Assembly (NCBI RefSeq): GCF_900156815.1
Contig: NZ_FTOT01000001.1
Coordinates: 434,001-498,000 of the forward strand
From: Gemmobacter megaterium
GTDB taxonomy: Bacteria; Pseudomonadota; Alphaproteobacteria; Rhodobacterales; Rhodobacteraceae
Length of the DNA stretch: 64,000 bases
Reading direction: 5' to 3'
The notes under the pieces were generated by a model. The model made no database searches and was not told the DNA's origin. It saw only the letters and a program-made list of their open reading frames with translations. The position numbers and the translations under genes are program-made. Of the stretch, positions 16,985-24,623 are shown in pieces (the first letter of the stretch is position 1; each line of letters begins with the position of its first letter).

Positions 16985-17755
16985 GTGACAGAGTTCGTGC
17001 TGGTCGAGACCCTGGGCCGCATCCGGCGGTTGACCCTGAACCGCCCCGAGAAGATGAATGCCTGGAACACGCCGATGCGTGACCAGCTGATCGCCGCGCT
17101 GGAGGCGGCCGAGGCGGATCCGCAGATTGGCGCGATCATTCTGACCGGGGCAGGCGACCGCGCCTTTGGGGCCGGGCAGGATCTGGCCGAAAGCAAGGAA
17201 TTCGATGCCGACCGGGCCGAGGCCTGGATGGGCGAATGGAAACGGCTTTACAACTTGTTCCGCATGGGATCGAAGCCCATCGTGGCCGCGCTGAACGGCG
17301 TTGCGGCGGGTTCGGCCTTTCAGGTCGCGCTGCTGTGTGACCTGCGCGTCGGGCATCCCGGTGTCAAGATGGGCCAGCCCGAGATCAATTCGGGCATCGC
17401 CACGGTGACGGGCAGCTGGATCATGCGCGAAATCCTTGGCCTTGCGCGCACGATCGACCTGACCTTGACTGGCCGGATGCTGGATGCCGAAGAGGCGCTG
17501 TCGTTCGGTCTGATGTCGCGCCTTGTGCCGCAAGACAAGGTGCAGGATGCCGCGCTGGAACTGGCCGAACTGCTGGCCGGCAAGCCGCCGGTTGCGATGC
17601 GCCTGAACCGGATGCGCTTTGCCGAACTGACGCAGGAAGGCTTTGACGAGACGATGTCCTCGGGCGTGCGCATCCAGCGCCAGTCCTATGCCTCGGGAGA
17701 GCCGCAAAAGATGATGCAGGCGTTTCTGGCCGCCAAGGCCGCGAAACGCGCGTGA
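16985..17755 (+). CDS. Enoyl-CoA hydratase/isomerase family protein
   Basis: This crotonase of about 256 residues has the family motifs LNRPEKMNAW, GDRAFGAGQDL (oxyanion hole) and GVAAGSAFQVALLCDLRV, with the catalytic-region glutamate in GQPEINSGIA. It acts on a CoA thioester by hydration, dehydration or isomerisation; the substrate is unknown. I place the start at the GTG at 16985 because GGAG lies 6 bp upstream. An in-frame ATG at 16973 has no ribosome-binding site and lies inside the operator. It is the first gene of an operon with a transporter, a CoA ligase and a Rossmann protein. Confidence 0.9.
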   Translation: MTEFVLVETLGRIRRLTLNRPEKMNAWNTPMRDQLIAALEAAEADPQIGAIILTGAGDRAFGAGQDLAESKEFDADRAEAWMGEWKRLYNLFRMGSKPIVAALNGVAAGSAFQVALLCDLRVGHPGVKMGQPEINSGIATVTGSWIMREILGLARTIDLTLTGRMLDAEEALSFGLMSRLVPQDKVQDAALELAELLAGKPPVAMRLNRMRFAELTQEGFDETMSSGVRIQRQSYASGEPQKMMQAFLAAKAAKRA

Positions 17756-17764
17756 TCCTGTTTT

Positions 17765-17791
17765 CCCCGGCCCGCTGTGCGCGGGCCGGGG
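17765..17791 (+). terminator. Strong intercistronic hairpin after the crotonase
   Basis: CCCCGGCCCGC (17765-17775) and GCGGGCCGGGG (17781-17791) can form an 11-bp stem with a 5-base loop. No U tract follows, so it may be a partial terminator or an mRNA-stabilising structure separating crotonase and binding-protein expression. Confidence 0.4.
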
Positions 17792-17846
17792 CCAAGACCG
17801 AGCATCGACCCACGATGCCGCATTTCAGCCAACAGAGGAGAGACCG

Positions 17847-18905
17847 ATGACCAAGACCACATCCTTCCGCTTTTCACGTCGTGGCGCGCTGATCGCCGGG
17901 GCCGCCGCGCTGGCCACGCCGATGCTGTCGCGCAAGGCATGGGCCAGCCAGTCGCTGGTGGTGGCCGATCCTGGCGGGCCGTTTTCCGAAGGCTATCGCA
18001 AGGCGTTCTACGACACATTCACCGCAGAGACCGGTATTGCCATCAATGGCGTTGCGCGTGATGCCGAACCGACCGCGCAGTTCAAGTCCATCGTCGAGAC
18101 GAAATCCTACATCTGGGATGTCTGCACGCTGACCCTGTCGGCGCGGCTGATCCTGGAAGAGGCCGATCTGCTGGAACCGCTGAACCTTGATCCGGCCAAA
18201 GTCACCGACATCATGCCTGCGGCGGTGCATCCCAACATGCTGGGGATCGACGTCTATTCCACGGTGATGGCCTATAACACCGACACCCTGAAACAGGCAC
18301 CCGAAGGCTGGGCGGCGTTCTGGGACACCGCGCGCTATCCGGGCCGCCGCGCCCTGCGTCGCAACCCCATCGACACGCTGGAAATCGCCCTGATGGCCGA
18401 TGGCGTGGCGCCTGCGGATCTGTATCCGCTGGATGTGGACCGCGCCTTCCGCAAGCTGGACGAAATCAAGGACCAGATTGATGTCTGGTGGACCGGCGGC
18501 GCGCAATCGACCCAGTTGCTGGAAAGCGGCGAGGTGGACATGATCGCGGGGTGGAACGCACGGTTCCAGGCCGCGATCGACAATGGGGCACCGGCCCGGA
18601 TCGTGTGGAACGGCGGGCTTTATTCGATCGAGGGCTGGGGCGTTCCCAAGGGCAACCCCAAGGCCGATCTGGCCCGCGAATTCGTCGCCTTCTGCACTGA
18701 CGGGGCAATGCAGGCGAAGTTCACCGACGACCTGGCCTATGGCCCCACCAACCTGCGCGCCTACGACCATATCGCGCCGGAACGCGCCGCGATCCTGCCG
18801 ACGGCGCCGCAGAACCTTGAGGTGATGTCGCTGGCCTCTGAACCGTTCTGGAAGGCGAACCGCGCCGAACTGACCGAACGGTTCAACGCCTGGCTGCTGG
18901 TCTAG
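17847..18905 (+). CDS. Polyamine-type ABC transporter substrate-binding protein (PotD-like)
   Basis: This 352-residue protein begins with a twin-arginine-like signal (RFSRRGALIAGAAALATPML, cut probably after KAWA) and continues with SQSLVVADPGGPFSEGYRKAF, as in periplasmic spermidine/putrescine-family binding proteins. It is the specificity component of the ABC importer formed with the next two genes. The start follows GAGGAGAG. Periplasmic. The ligand is uncertain; the CoA ligase and dehydrogenase neighbours suggest an amine- or acid-containing carbon source rather than polyamines for biosynthesis. Confidence 0.9.
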   Translation: MTKTTSFRFSRRGALIAGAAALATPMLSRKAWASQSLVVADPGGPFSEGYRKAFYDTFTAETGIAINGVARDAEPTAQFKSIVETKSYIWDVCTLTLSARLILEEADLLEPLNLDPAKVTDIMPAAVHPNMLGIDVYSTVMAYNTDTLKQAPEGWAAFWDTARYPGRRALRRNPIDTLEIALMADGVAPADLYPLDVDRAFRKLDEIKDQIDVWWTGGAQSTQLLESGEVDMIAGWNARFQAAIDNGAPARIVWNGGLYSIEGWGVPKGNPKADLAREFVAFCTDGAMQAKFTDDLAYGPTNLRAYDHIAPERAAILPTAPQNLEVMSLASEPFWKANRAELTERFNAWLLV

Positions 18906-18915
18906 GCTATATAGT

Positions 18916-18940
18916 GCGGGGGGGAACGTTTCCCCCCCGC
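18916..18940 (+). terminator. Intercistronic hairpin between binding protein and ATPase genes
   Basis: GCGGGGGGGAA (18916-18926) and TTCCCCCCCGC (18930-18940) form a perfect 11-bp stem with a 3-base loop in the 81-bp gap. No T tract follows. In importer operons such a structure typically gives the binding protein a higher transcript level than the membrane components. Confidence 0.5.
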
Positions 18941-18986
18941 ATCCGACCCCTTCTTCTGTCCACCATCGAGATACTCAGGAGCCCCG

Positions 18987-20069
18987 ATGACTTCGGAATC
19001 CCGACAGAACAAACTTTTGCTCGAGGGTCTCTCGAAGCGGTACGGCAGCTTCACCGCCCTCGAACCGACCAGCCTTGCGGTCGAGGATGGCGAATTCCTG
19101 ACCCTGCTTGGCCCGTCGGGATCCGGCAAGACGACACTGCTTCAGATGGTGTCGGGGCTGGCCGAGCCGACATCGGGCCGGTTGTGGGTGGATGGCGAGG
19201 ATTGGACGCATCGCCCGGTCAATCAGCGCGGCATGGGGCTGGTGTTCCAGCACTACGCCCTGTTTCCGCATATGACCGTGGCCGAGAATGTCGCCTTTCC
19301 CTTGCAGATGCGCAAACTGTCGGGTGCTGATCTGCGCGCGCGGGTCGACGAGACCTTGAAGAAGGTGCAGCTCGACAGTTTTGCCCACCGCTATCCCAAG
19401 GAACTCTCGGGTGGCCAGCAACAGCGTGTCGCGCTGGCGCGCTGCTTTGTGTTCCGCCCCCGGTTGATCCTGATGGACGAGCCGTTGGGCGCGCTGGACA
19501 AGTCGCTGCGCGAACACATGCAACTGGAGATCCGGCGCCTGCACAAGGAATTCGGCACCACCGTGATCTATGTGACCCACGATCAGGAAGAGGCCCTTGT
19601 CATGTCTGACCGGATCTGCGTGATGAACCACGCGCGGGTCGAACAACTGGGCACGCCGCGGCAGATCTATTCGGATCCCGAAACCCTGTTCGCGGCAACC
19701 TTCATTGGTCATTCCAACGTGTTGCGCGGCAAGCGTATTTCGGCGGATGAGTCCCAGGGCGTGATCCGCACGGCGATGGGTGAGTTTCACGGCGGCTACA
19801 CCGCGCGCGACCGCAGCGCCGAGGATGTGGCGCTGATCGTGCGCCCCGAACACATGCGCATCGGGCCCGCCCCCTCTGCCGAATTCGAGGGGCTGTCCGG
19901 GCGGGTGCATGATCTGGTCTATGTCGGGGCGGAAACCCGGTTGCTGCTGATGCTGTCGGATGGCAGCGAAATCATGCTGCGCCACGATCCCGGCATCGGC
20001 GCGCAACCCGCCATCGGGGATATGCTGCCGGTGCACTGGGCCAGATCCGTGGCGAGGATCGTGGCATGA
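18987..20069 (+). CDS. Polyamine-type ABC transporter ATP-binding protein (PotA-like)
   Basis: This 360-residue protein has Walker A GPSGSGKTTLLQ, the ABC signature LSGGQQQRVALARC and Walker B RLILMDEPLGALD, followed by VTHDQEEALVMSD. A C-terminal TOBE-like regulatory region follows from about residue 285 (IVRPEHMRIG). It powers import through the fused permease encoded next, whose start overlaps its stop by 4 bp. Cytoplasmic face of the membrane. Confidence 0.93.
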   Translation: MTSESRQNKLLLEGLSKRYGSFTALEPTSLAVEDGEFLTLLGPSGSGKTTLLQMVSGLAEPTSGRLWVDGEDWTHRPVNQRGMGLVFQHYALFPHMTVAENVAFPLQMRKLSGADLRARVDETLKKVQLDSFAHRYPKELSGGQQQRVALARCFVFRPRLILMDEPLGALDKSLREHMQLEIRRLHKEFGTTVIYVTHDQEEALVMSDRICVMNHARVEQLGTPRQIYSDPETLFAATFIGHSNVLRGKRISADESQGVIRTAMGEFHGGYTARDRSAEDVALIVRPEHMRIGPAPSAEFEGLSGRVHDLVYVGAETRLLLMLSDGSEIMLRHDPGIGAQPAIGDMLPVHWARSVARIVA

Positions 20070-21811
20070 CGGCGGCAGCGATCCCCGTGGCCATGCGCCG
20101 GATGCTGCGCCCGCGCCCCTTGTGGCTGGTGCTGCCTGCGGTGGCGCTGTTGGCGGTGTTCTTTCTGTTTCCCATGGCGCGGCTGTTCATGCTGGGGGTG
20201 CAGGATCCGGCCACCGGCGCCTTTACCGCCGAACATTATGTGCGTCTGGCCGAAACCCCGGTCTATTGGCGCATCCTGGGCATCACCTTTCGCATTGCGA
20301 TCCTGACGGCGCTGTTTTCGGTGCTGCTGGGCTATCCGCTGGCCTTGTGGCTGTCGCGCATGGACAGCCGGCGGCAGGCGGTCATGGCCTTGCTGGTGCT
20401 GCTGCCGTTCTGGACCTCGTATCTGGTCAAGACCTTTGCCTGGATGATCCTGCTGGGTCATCGCGGCGTGCTGAACACGCTGTTCGTCGAGGCCGGGGTG
20501 ATCGAAAGCCCCATGCGCCTGATGTACAACGAACTAGGCGTCGTGATCGGCATGGTCCATGCCATGATGCCGCTGGCGGTGCTGACCATGCTGCCGGTGA
20601 TGAACGGCATCGACCGGCGCCTGACCCTTGCGGCGGGCACGCTGGGGGCAGGGCGGGCGCAGCGGTTCTGGCTGGTCTATTTCCCGCTGTCGATGCCGGG
20701 GGCCGCGGCGGCGGGGCTGCTGACCTTCATCACCTCGCTGGGCTTTTTCATCGTTCCGGCGTTCCTGGGCGGGCGCGGGCAGACCATGCTGGCGCAGACC
20801 ATCATTTCGCAGGTGCAGGAACTGGTGAACTGGTCCTTTGCTGCGGTGCTGGCCAGCTTCATGGTTGCTGCGGCGCTGATTTCGATCTGGATCTACAACC
20901 GCTTTTTCGGTCTGTCGGCCATTTCCGGCGGCGCCTCCAGCGGCGATGGTCCGGCCGGTGGCAAGCTGCTGCGCGGGGTGGGGCAGCGCATCCTGCGGTT
21001 CATGGCCTGGGTCTCCGGTCCGTTCGACCGGCTGGGCGCGCGGGACGGGGCCGATGGCCGTGGCTTTGCCGTCTATCCCTGGCTGGCCATCGCCTTTCTG
21101 ATCGCGCCGACGCTGGTGGTGTTCCCGCTGGCCTTCACCTCGGCGGGATCGCTGCAATTCCCGCCGCCGGGCTATTCGCTGCGCTGGTTCGAGCAATATC
21201 TGAACTCGCCGGTCTGGATCTCGGCCACGCTGCGTTCGTTCGGGGTGGCACTGGCAACGGCCTTTTGCGCCACGGTGCTGGGCGGGTTGGCGGCGCTGGC
21301 GCTGGCGCGGTCCAGCTCGCGCTGGAATGGCCCGATCTTTGCGCTGATGCTGGCGCCGATGGTGGTGCCGCGCATCGTGGTGGCGGTCGGGCTGTTCTAT
21401 CTGATGGCGCAGATCGGACTGGTGGCGACCAACACCGGGTTGATCATCGGCCACACGCTGCTGGCGATCCCCTATTGCTTCATCACCATCGGCGCGGTGC
21501 TCAAAAGCTATGACTGGCGGTTGAACCAGGCAGCCGAAACGCTGGGCGCCGGACGGCTGACCATCCTGCGGCGCATCACCTTGCCGTTGCTGCGGGGCGG
21601 GGTGATTTCGGCGGGGCTGTTCGCCTTTGTCACCTCGTTCGACGAACTGACCATTGCGATCTTCATCTCGGGTGGATTGCGCACCACATTGCCCAAGCAG
21701 ATGTGGGACGACATGTTCCTGCAACTGAACCCCACCCTTGCGGCGGTGTCGGTCGTGGTGCTGCTGATCGTCACGCTGATCCTGCTGGTCGCCCAGAAAC
21801 TCCAGAAATGA
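20066..21811 (+). CDS. Fused two-domain ABC permease (PotB-PotC in one chain)
   Basis: This 581-residue membrane protein contains two binding-protein-dependent permease domains. The N-terminal half has an EAA-type loop ending around TLGAGRAQRFWLVYFPLSMPG. The C-terminal half begins near YPWLAIAFLIAPTLVVFPLAF and has ETLGAGRLTILRRITLPLLRG. These units are normally separate proteins of about 280-300 residues, so the fusion supplies both halves of the channel. It is coupled to the ATPase gene by ATGA. Confidence 0.92.
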   Translation: MTAAAIPVAMRRMLRPRPLWLVLPAVALLAVFFLFPMARLFMLGVQDPATGAFTAEHYVRLAETPVYWRILGITFRIAILTALFSVLLGYPLALWLSRMDSRRQAVMALLVLLPFWTSYLVKTFAWMILLGHRGVLNTLFVEAGVIESPMRLMYNELGVVIGMVHAMMPLAVLTMLPVMNGIDRRLTLAAGTLGAGRAQRFWLVYFPLSMPGAAAAGLLTFITSLGFFIVPAFLGGRGQTMLAQTIISQVQELVNWSFAAVLASFMVAAALISIWIYNRFFGLSAISGGASSGDGPAGGKLLRGVGQRILRFMAWVSGPFDRLGARDGADGRGFAVYPWLAIAFLIAPTLVVFPLAFTSAGSLQFPPPGYSLRWFEQYLNSPVWISATLRSFGVALATAFCATVLGGLAALALARSSSRWNGPIFALMLAPMVVPRIVVAVGLFYLMAQIGLVATNTGLIIGHTLLAIPYCFITIGAVLKSYDWRLNQAAETLGAGRLTILRRITLPLLRGGVISAGLFAFVTSFDELTIAIFISGGLRTTLPKQMWDDMFLQLNPTLAAVSVVVLLIVTLILLVAQKLQK

Positions 21812-21861
21812 AACAGACCGGCGCCGCTGGCGCCGGGACGAACAATCAGGGTTCACTTCAG

Positions 21862-23397
21862 ATGTACATCCAGGGATTGGCGAACCGGCTGCAGGACATT
21901 GCAGACAGGGTGCCAGAGCGTGTCTTTGCGCAGACGGCAGAGGGCGCGCTGACCTTCGGCCAGATCGGCGCGGCGGCCAATGAGGTGGCGGCACGGTTGC
22001 TTGACCGCGAGCTGGTCAAGGGGGACCGCGTGGTCGTGATGATGGCCAACAGCCTGGGGGCGCTGGCCGTCATCCATGGGCTGATGCGGGCCGGGCTGGT
22101 CTGGGTGCCGGTCAATCCGTCGCTGGTGGGCGAGCCGCTGGCCCATGTGATCCGCACCACCCAGCCCGGACTGGTGATCTGCGACGCCGGGGTTGAACCG
22201 GCACTGGCCGACTGCGATGCCGCGCAGGGCATTCCGGTGGAAATCCTGCGCGATCGTGGCCTGCCAGCCGGGGGCGGCGTGCCTGCCACGTCCTGCCCCG
22301 ACCCTGCCGATCTGGCGGCGATCATGTTCACCTCTGGTACGACGGGGCCCGCCAAGGGCGTGATGGTCAGCCACATGATGCTGGAACTGGCGGCCGAAGG
22401 GGTTGCGCTGTGTGCCGATCTGGTGCCGGGCGACAACCTGTTCATGTGGGAGCCGTTCTATCACATCGGCGGGGCGCAGGTGATCGTGCTGCCGTTGATC
22501 CGCGATGTTCACCTGACCATTGCCGACCGCTTCAGCGCCTCGCGGTTCTGGCAGGATGTGGCTCAGGGCGGATGCACGCATATCCATCATCTGGGCGGGA
22601 TCATCCAGATCCTGCTCAAACAGCCGCCGGGGCCGCAGGACCGCGCCCACAAGGTGCGCATCGCCTGGGGCGGCGGTTGCGCCACCGAAGCCTGGCGCCC
22701 GTTCGAGGACAGGTTCGGGGTGCAGATCCGCGAATGCTATGGCATGACCGAATGTTCCAGCCTGACCACCTGGAACGACGAAGGCGTCGTCGGGGCCGTC
22801 GGTCGCCCGATGCCATGGTTCGACATCGACCTGCGGGCCGAGGACGGGCGCATCCTGGGGCCGGGCGAGGGGCGGGGCGAAATCGTCGTGCGCAGCAGCC
22901 TGTCCGGCGCCATCACCCAAGGGTATTTCCGCAATCCCGAGGCCACCGCCAGGGCGCTGCGCCCCGAGGGGTTCCGCACCGGCGATCTGGGATCATGGGA
23001 TGCCGAAGGGCGGCTGTTCTTTCATGGCCGCATGACGGATTCCGTGCGCTGCAAGGGCGAGAATGTCTCGGCCTTCGAGGTGGAAAGCGTGGCCGCGCGC
23101 CATCCGCAGGTGGTGGATGCCGCCATGGTGGGCGTGAAGGCGGATATCGGCGAAAACGACATCCTGCTGTTCATCCAGCCGCAGCCGGGCCACAGCCCGG
23201 ATCCGGCCGAGATCTGGCAATGGATGGCCCGCCAGCTCGCCCCGCATCAGCGCCCGCGCTACATCGCCCTTGTGCCCGACTTTCCCCGCACACCCAGCCA
23301 GCGCATTCAGAAGCATCTGCTGCCCGACGATCCCGCCCTGCGGTGGGACAGGCTGTCGGCGGCGGCGCTTGTCACCCCACAGGAGGCCCGCCCATGA
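21862..23397 (+). CDS. AMP-binding acyl-CoA synthetase/ligase
   Basis: This protein of about 511 residues has the adenylate-forming signature IMFTSGTTGPAKGVMVSH, RECYGMTECS, the FRTGDLGSWDAEGRLFFHGR hinge region and a C-terminal PSQRIQKHLL catalytic-lysine segment. It activates a carboxylic acid to its CoA thioester through an acyl-AMP. CaiC-like ligases are among the closest types. An in-frame ATG at 21808 would overlap the permease stop (ATGA) but adds a low-complexity 18-residue lead, so I prefer 21862. With the crotonase it suggests a CoA-dependent catabolic route. Confidence 0.9.
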   Translation: MYIQGLANRLQDIADRVPERVFAQTAEGALTFGQIGAAANEVAARLLDRELVKGDRVVVMMANSLGALAVIHGLMRAGLVWVPVNPSLVGEPLAHVIRTTQPGLVICDAGVEPALADCDAAQGIPVEILRDRGLPAGGGVPATSCPDPADLAAIMFTSGTTGPAKGVMVSHMMLELAAEGVALCADLVPGDNLFMWEPFYHIGGAQVIVLPLIRDVHLTIADRFSASRFWQDVAQGGCTHIHHLGGIIQILLKQPPGPQDRAHKVRIAWGGGCATEAWRPFEDRFGVQIRECYGMTECSSLTTWNDEGVVGAVGRPMPWFDIDLRAEDGRILGPGEGRGEIVVRSSLSGAITQGYFRNPEATARALRPEGFRTGDLGSWDAEGRLFFHGRMTDSVRCKGENVSAFEVESVAARHPQVVDAAMVGVKADIGENDILLFIQPQPGHSPDPAEIWQWMARQLAPHQRPRYIALVPDFPRTPSQRIQKHLLPDDPALRWDRLSAAALVTPQEARP

Positions 23398-24491
23398 CCT
23401 GCGACATACTGATCACCGGAACCGGCATGTTCGCCGGTCGCATTGCCCTGGATCTGGCTGCCACGGCGCGGGATCCGGTTCGCGTGGTGATCGCCGGGCG
23501 CAACCGCACGCGGCTGGACTGGTTGCGCACCGCCGGAAATGCGCGGGCGGCGATGTTCGGTACACCTGCCCGCTTTGCCACCCAGCCCATCGACCTGCTG
23601 GAGCCGGAGGCCAGCGAAGCGTTGATCCGCGCACATCGGCCCCGCCTGGTGGTTCAGGCCGCCTCGATCCAGACCTCAACCGTGATTTCGGATGGCGGAT
23701 CGCGCTGGACCGATCTGGTGGCCGAGGGCGGGCTAAGCGCCACCGCCGTATTCCAGGCGCTGATTTCGGGCCGCATGGCGGCGGCGATCAGCGCGCTTTC
23801 ACCCCGGACACGGCTGATCAACTGTTCCTTCCCCGATGTGGTCAACGGCATGATCACCGAAATGGGGCATCAGGTGCTGTGCGGCACCGGCAATGTCGCG
23901 ATCCTGTCGAATGTGTTCGAAGGGGCGCGGGACGGCCTGCCCGACGGGCGGTTGCGCGTTCTGGCGCAGTACCAGTGCCTTGCGCCCTGGCGTCTGGCGC
24001 CCGAGGCGCGGACAGGTGCCTTTGCCCCCCGTGTCTTTGTCGGTGACCGGGAACTGGACGATCCGTTCGCCACCTTTCGCCAATGCCGGTTGACCCCCGA
24101 ACCCGCCATCGAGATTTCCGGCGCCTCGGGCGTGACGCTGATGCTGGCGCTGATCGCCGGGCGGCCATGGCAGGGGCATGTGCCGGGACCGAATGGCCTT
24201 GCCGGCGGATATCCGGTGCGGTTGCAGGGGGATCGCCTGGCCCTTGATCTGCCTGCCGGTGTGGCCGAGGCCGAGGCCATCGCCTGGAACGATGCCTTTG
24301 AACGCCGCAACGGCCTGACCGTCTCGCAGGGCCGCGCCTGCTATCACGGGCGGCTGCGCGCATTGCTGGAAGAGGCGGGATGGCCCCATGCCGGGGGATT
24401 TGACCTGGCCGCGCTGGAACCCGTCTGCCAGGATATGGCAATGCTCCGCGACCGGCTGATGGCCCAGCCATCGGCCCGTCCGGCGGCCTGA
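23394..24491 (+). CDS. Rossmann-fold protein, saccharopine-dehydrogenase-like N-terminus, unknown function
   Basis: This 365-residue protein starts with a nucleotide-binding motif ILITGTGMFAGRIALDLA and continues with VVIAGRNRTRLDWL and PRLVVQAASIQ, as in NAD(P)-dependent dehydrogenase folds. I do not recognise a specific family for the rest (NCSFPDVVNGMITEM, GRACYHGRLRALLEEAGW). It overlaps the ligase gene by 4 bp and closes the operon. A reductase or dehydrogenase step in the same pathway is inferred. Confidence 0.75.
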   Translation: MTCDILITGTGMFAGRIALDLAATARDPVRVVIAGRNRTRLDWLRTAGNARAAMFGTPARFATQPIDLLEPEASEALIRAHRPRLVVQAASIQTSTVISDGGSRWTDLVAEGGLSATAVFQALISGRMAAAISALSPRTRLINCSFPDVVNGMITEMGHQVLCGTGNVAILSNVFEGARDGLPDGRLRVLAQYQCLAPWRLAPEARTGAFAPRVFVGDRELDDPFATFRQCRLTPEPAIEISGASGVTLMLALIAGRPWQGHVPGPNGLAGGYPVRLQGDRLALDLPAGVAEAEAIAWNDAFERRNGLTVSQGRACYHGRLRALLEEAGWPHAGGFDLAALEPVCQDMAMLRDRLMAQPSARPAA

Positions 24492-24623
24492 CGCCCCAAT
24501 CCGCAGCCCGGCCTGATACACAAGGCGGAAATCCATGGTCACGACCCTGAATTTTTCCGATGCGACGGTTTCCAATCCCCTGGCACTGTCCTACCTTCTG
24601 CGCGCAGACAGGGGAGGTCGGTC

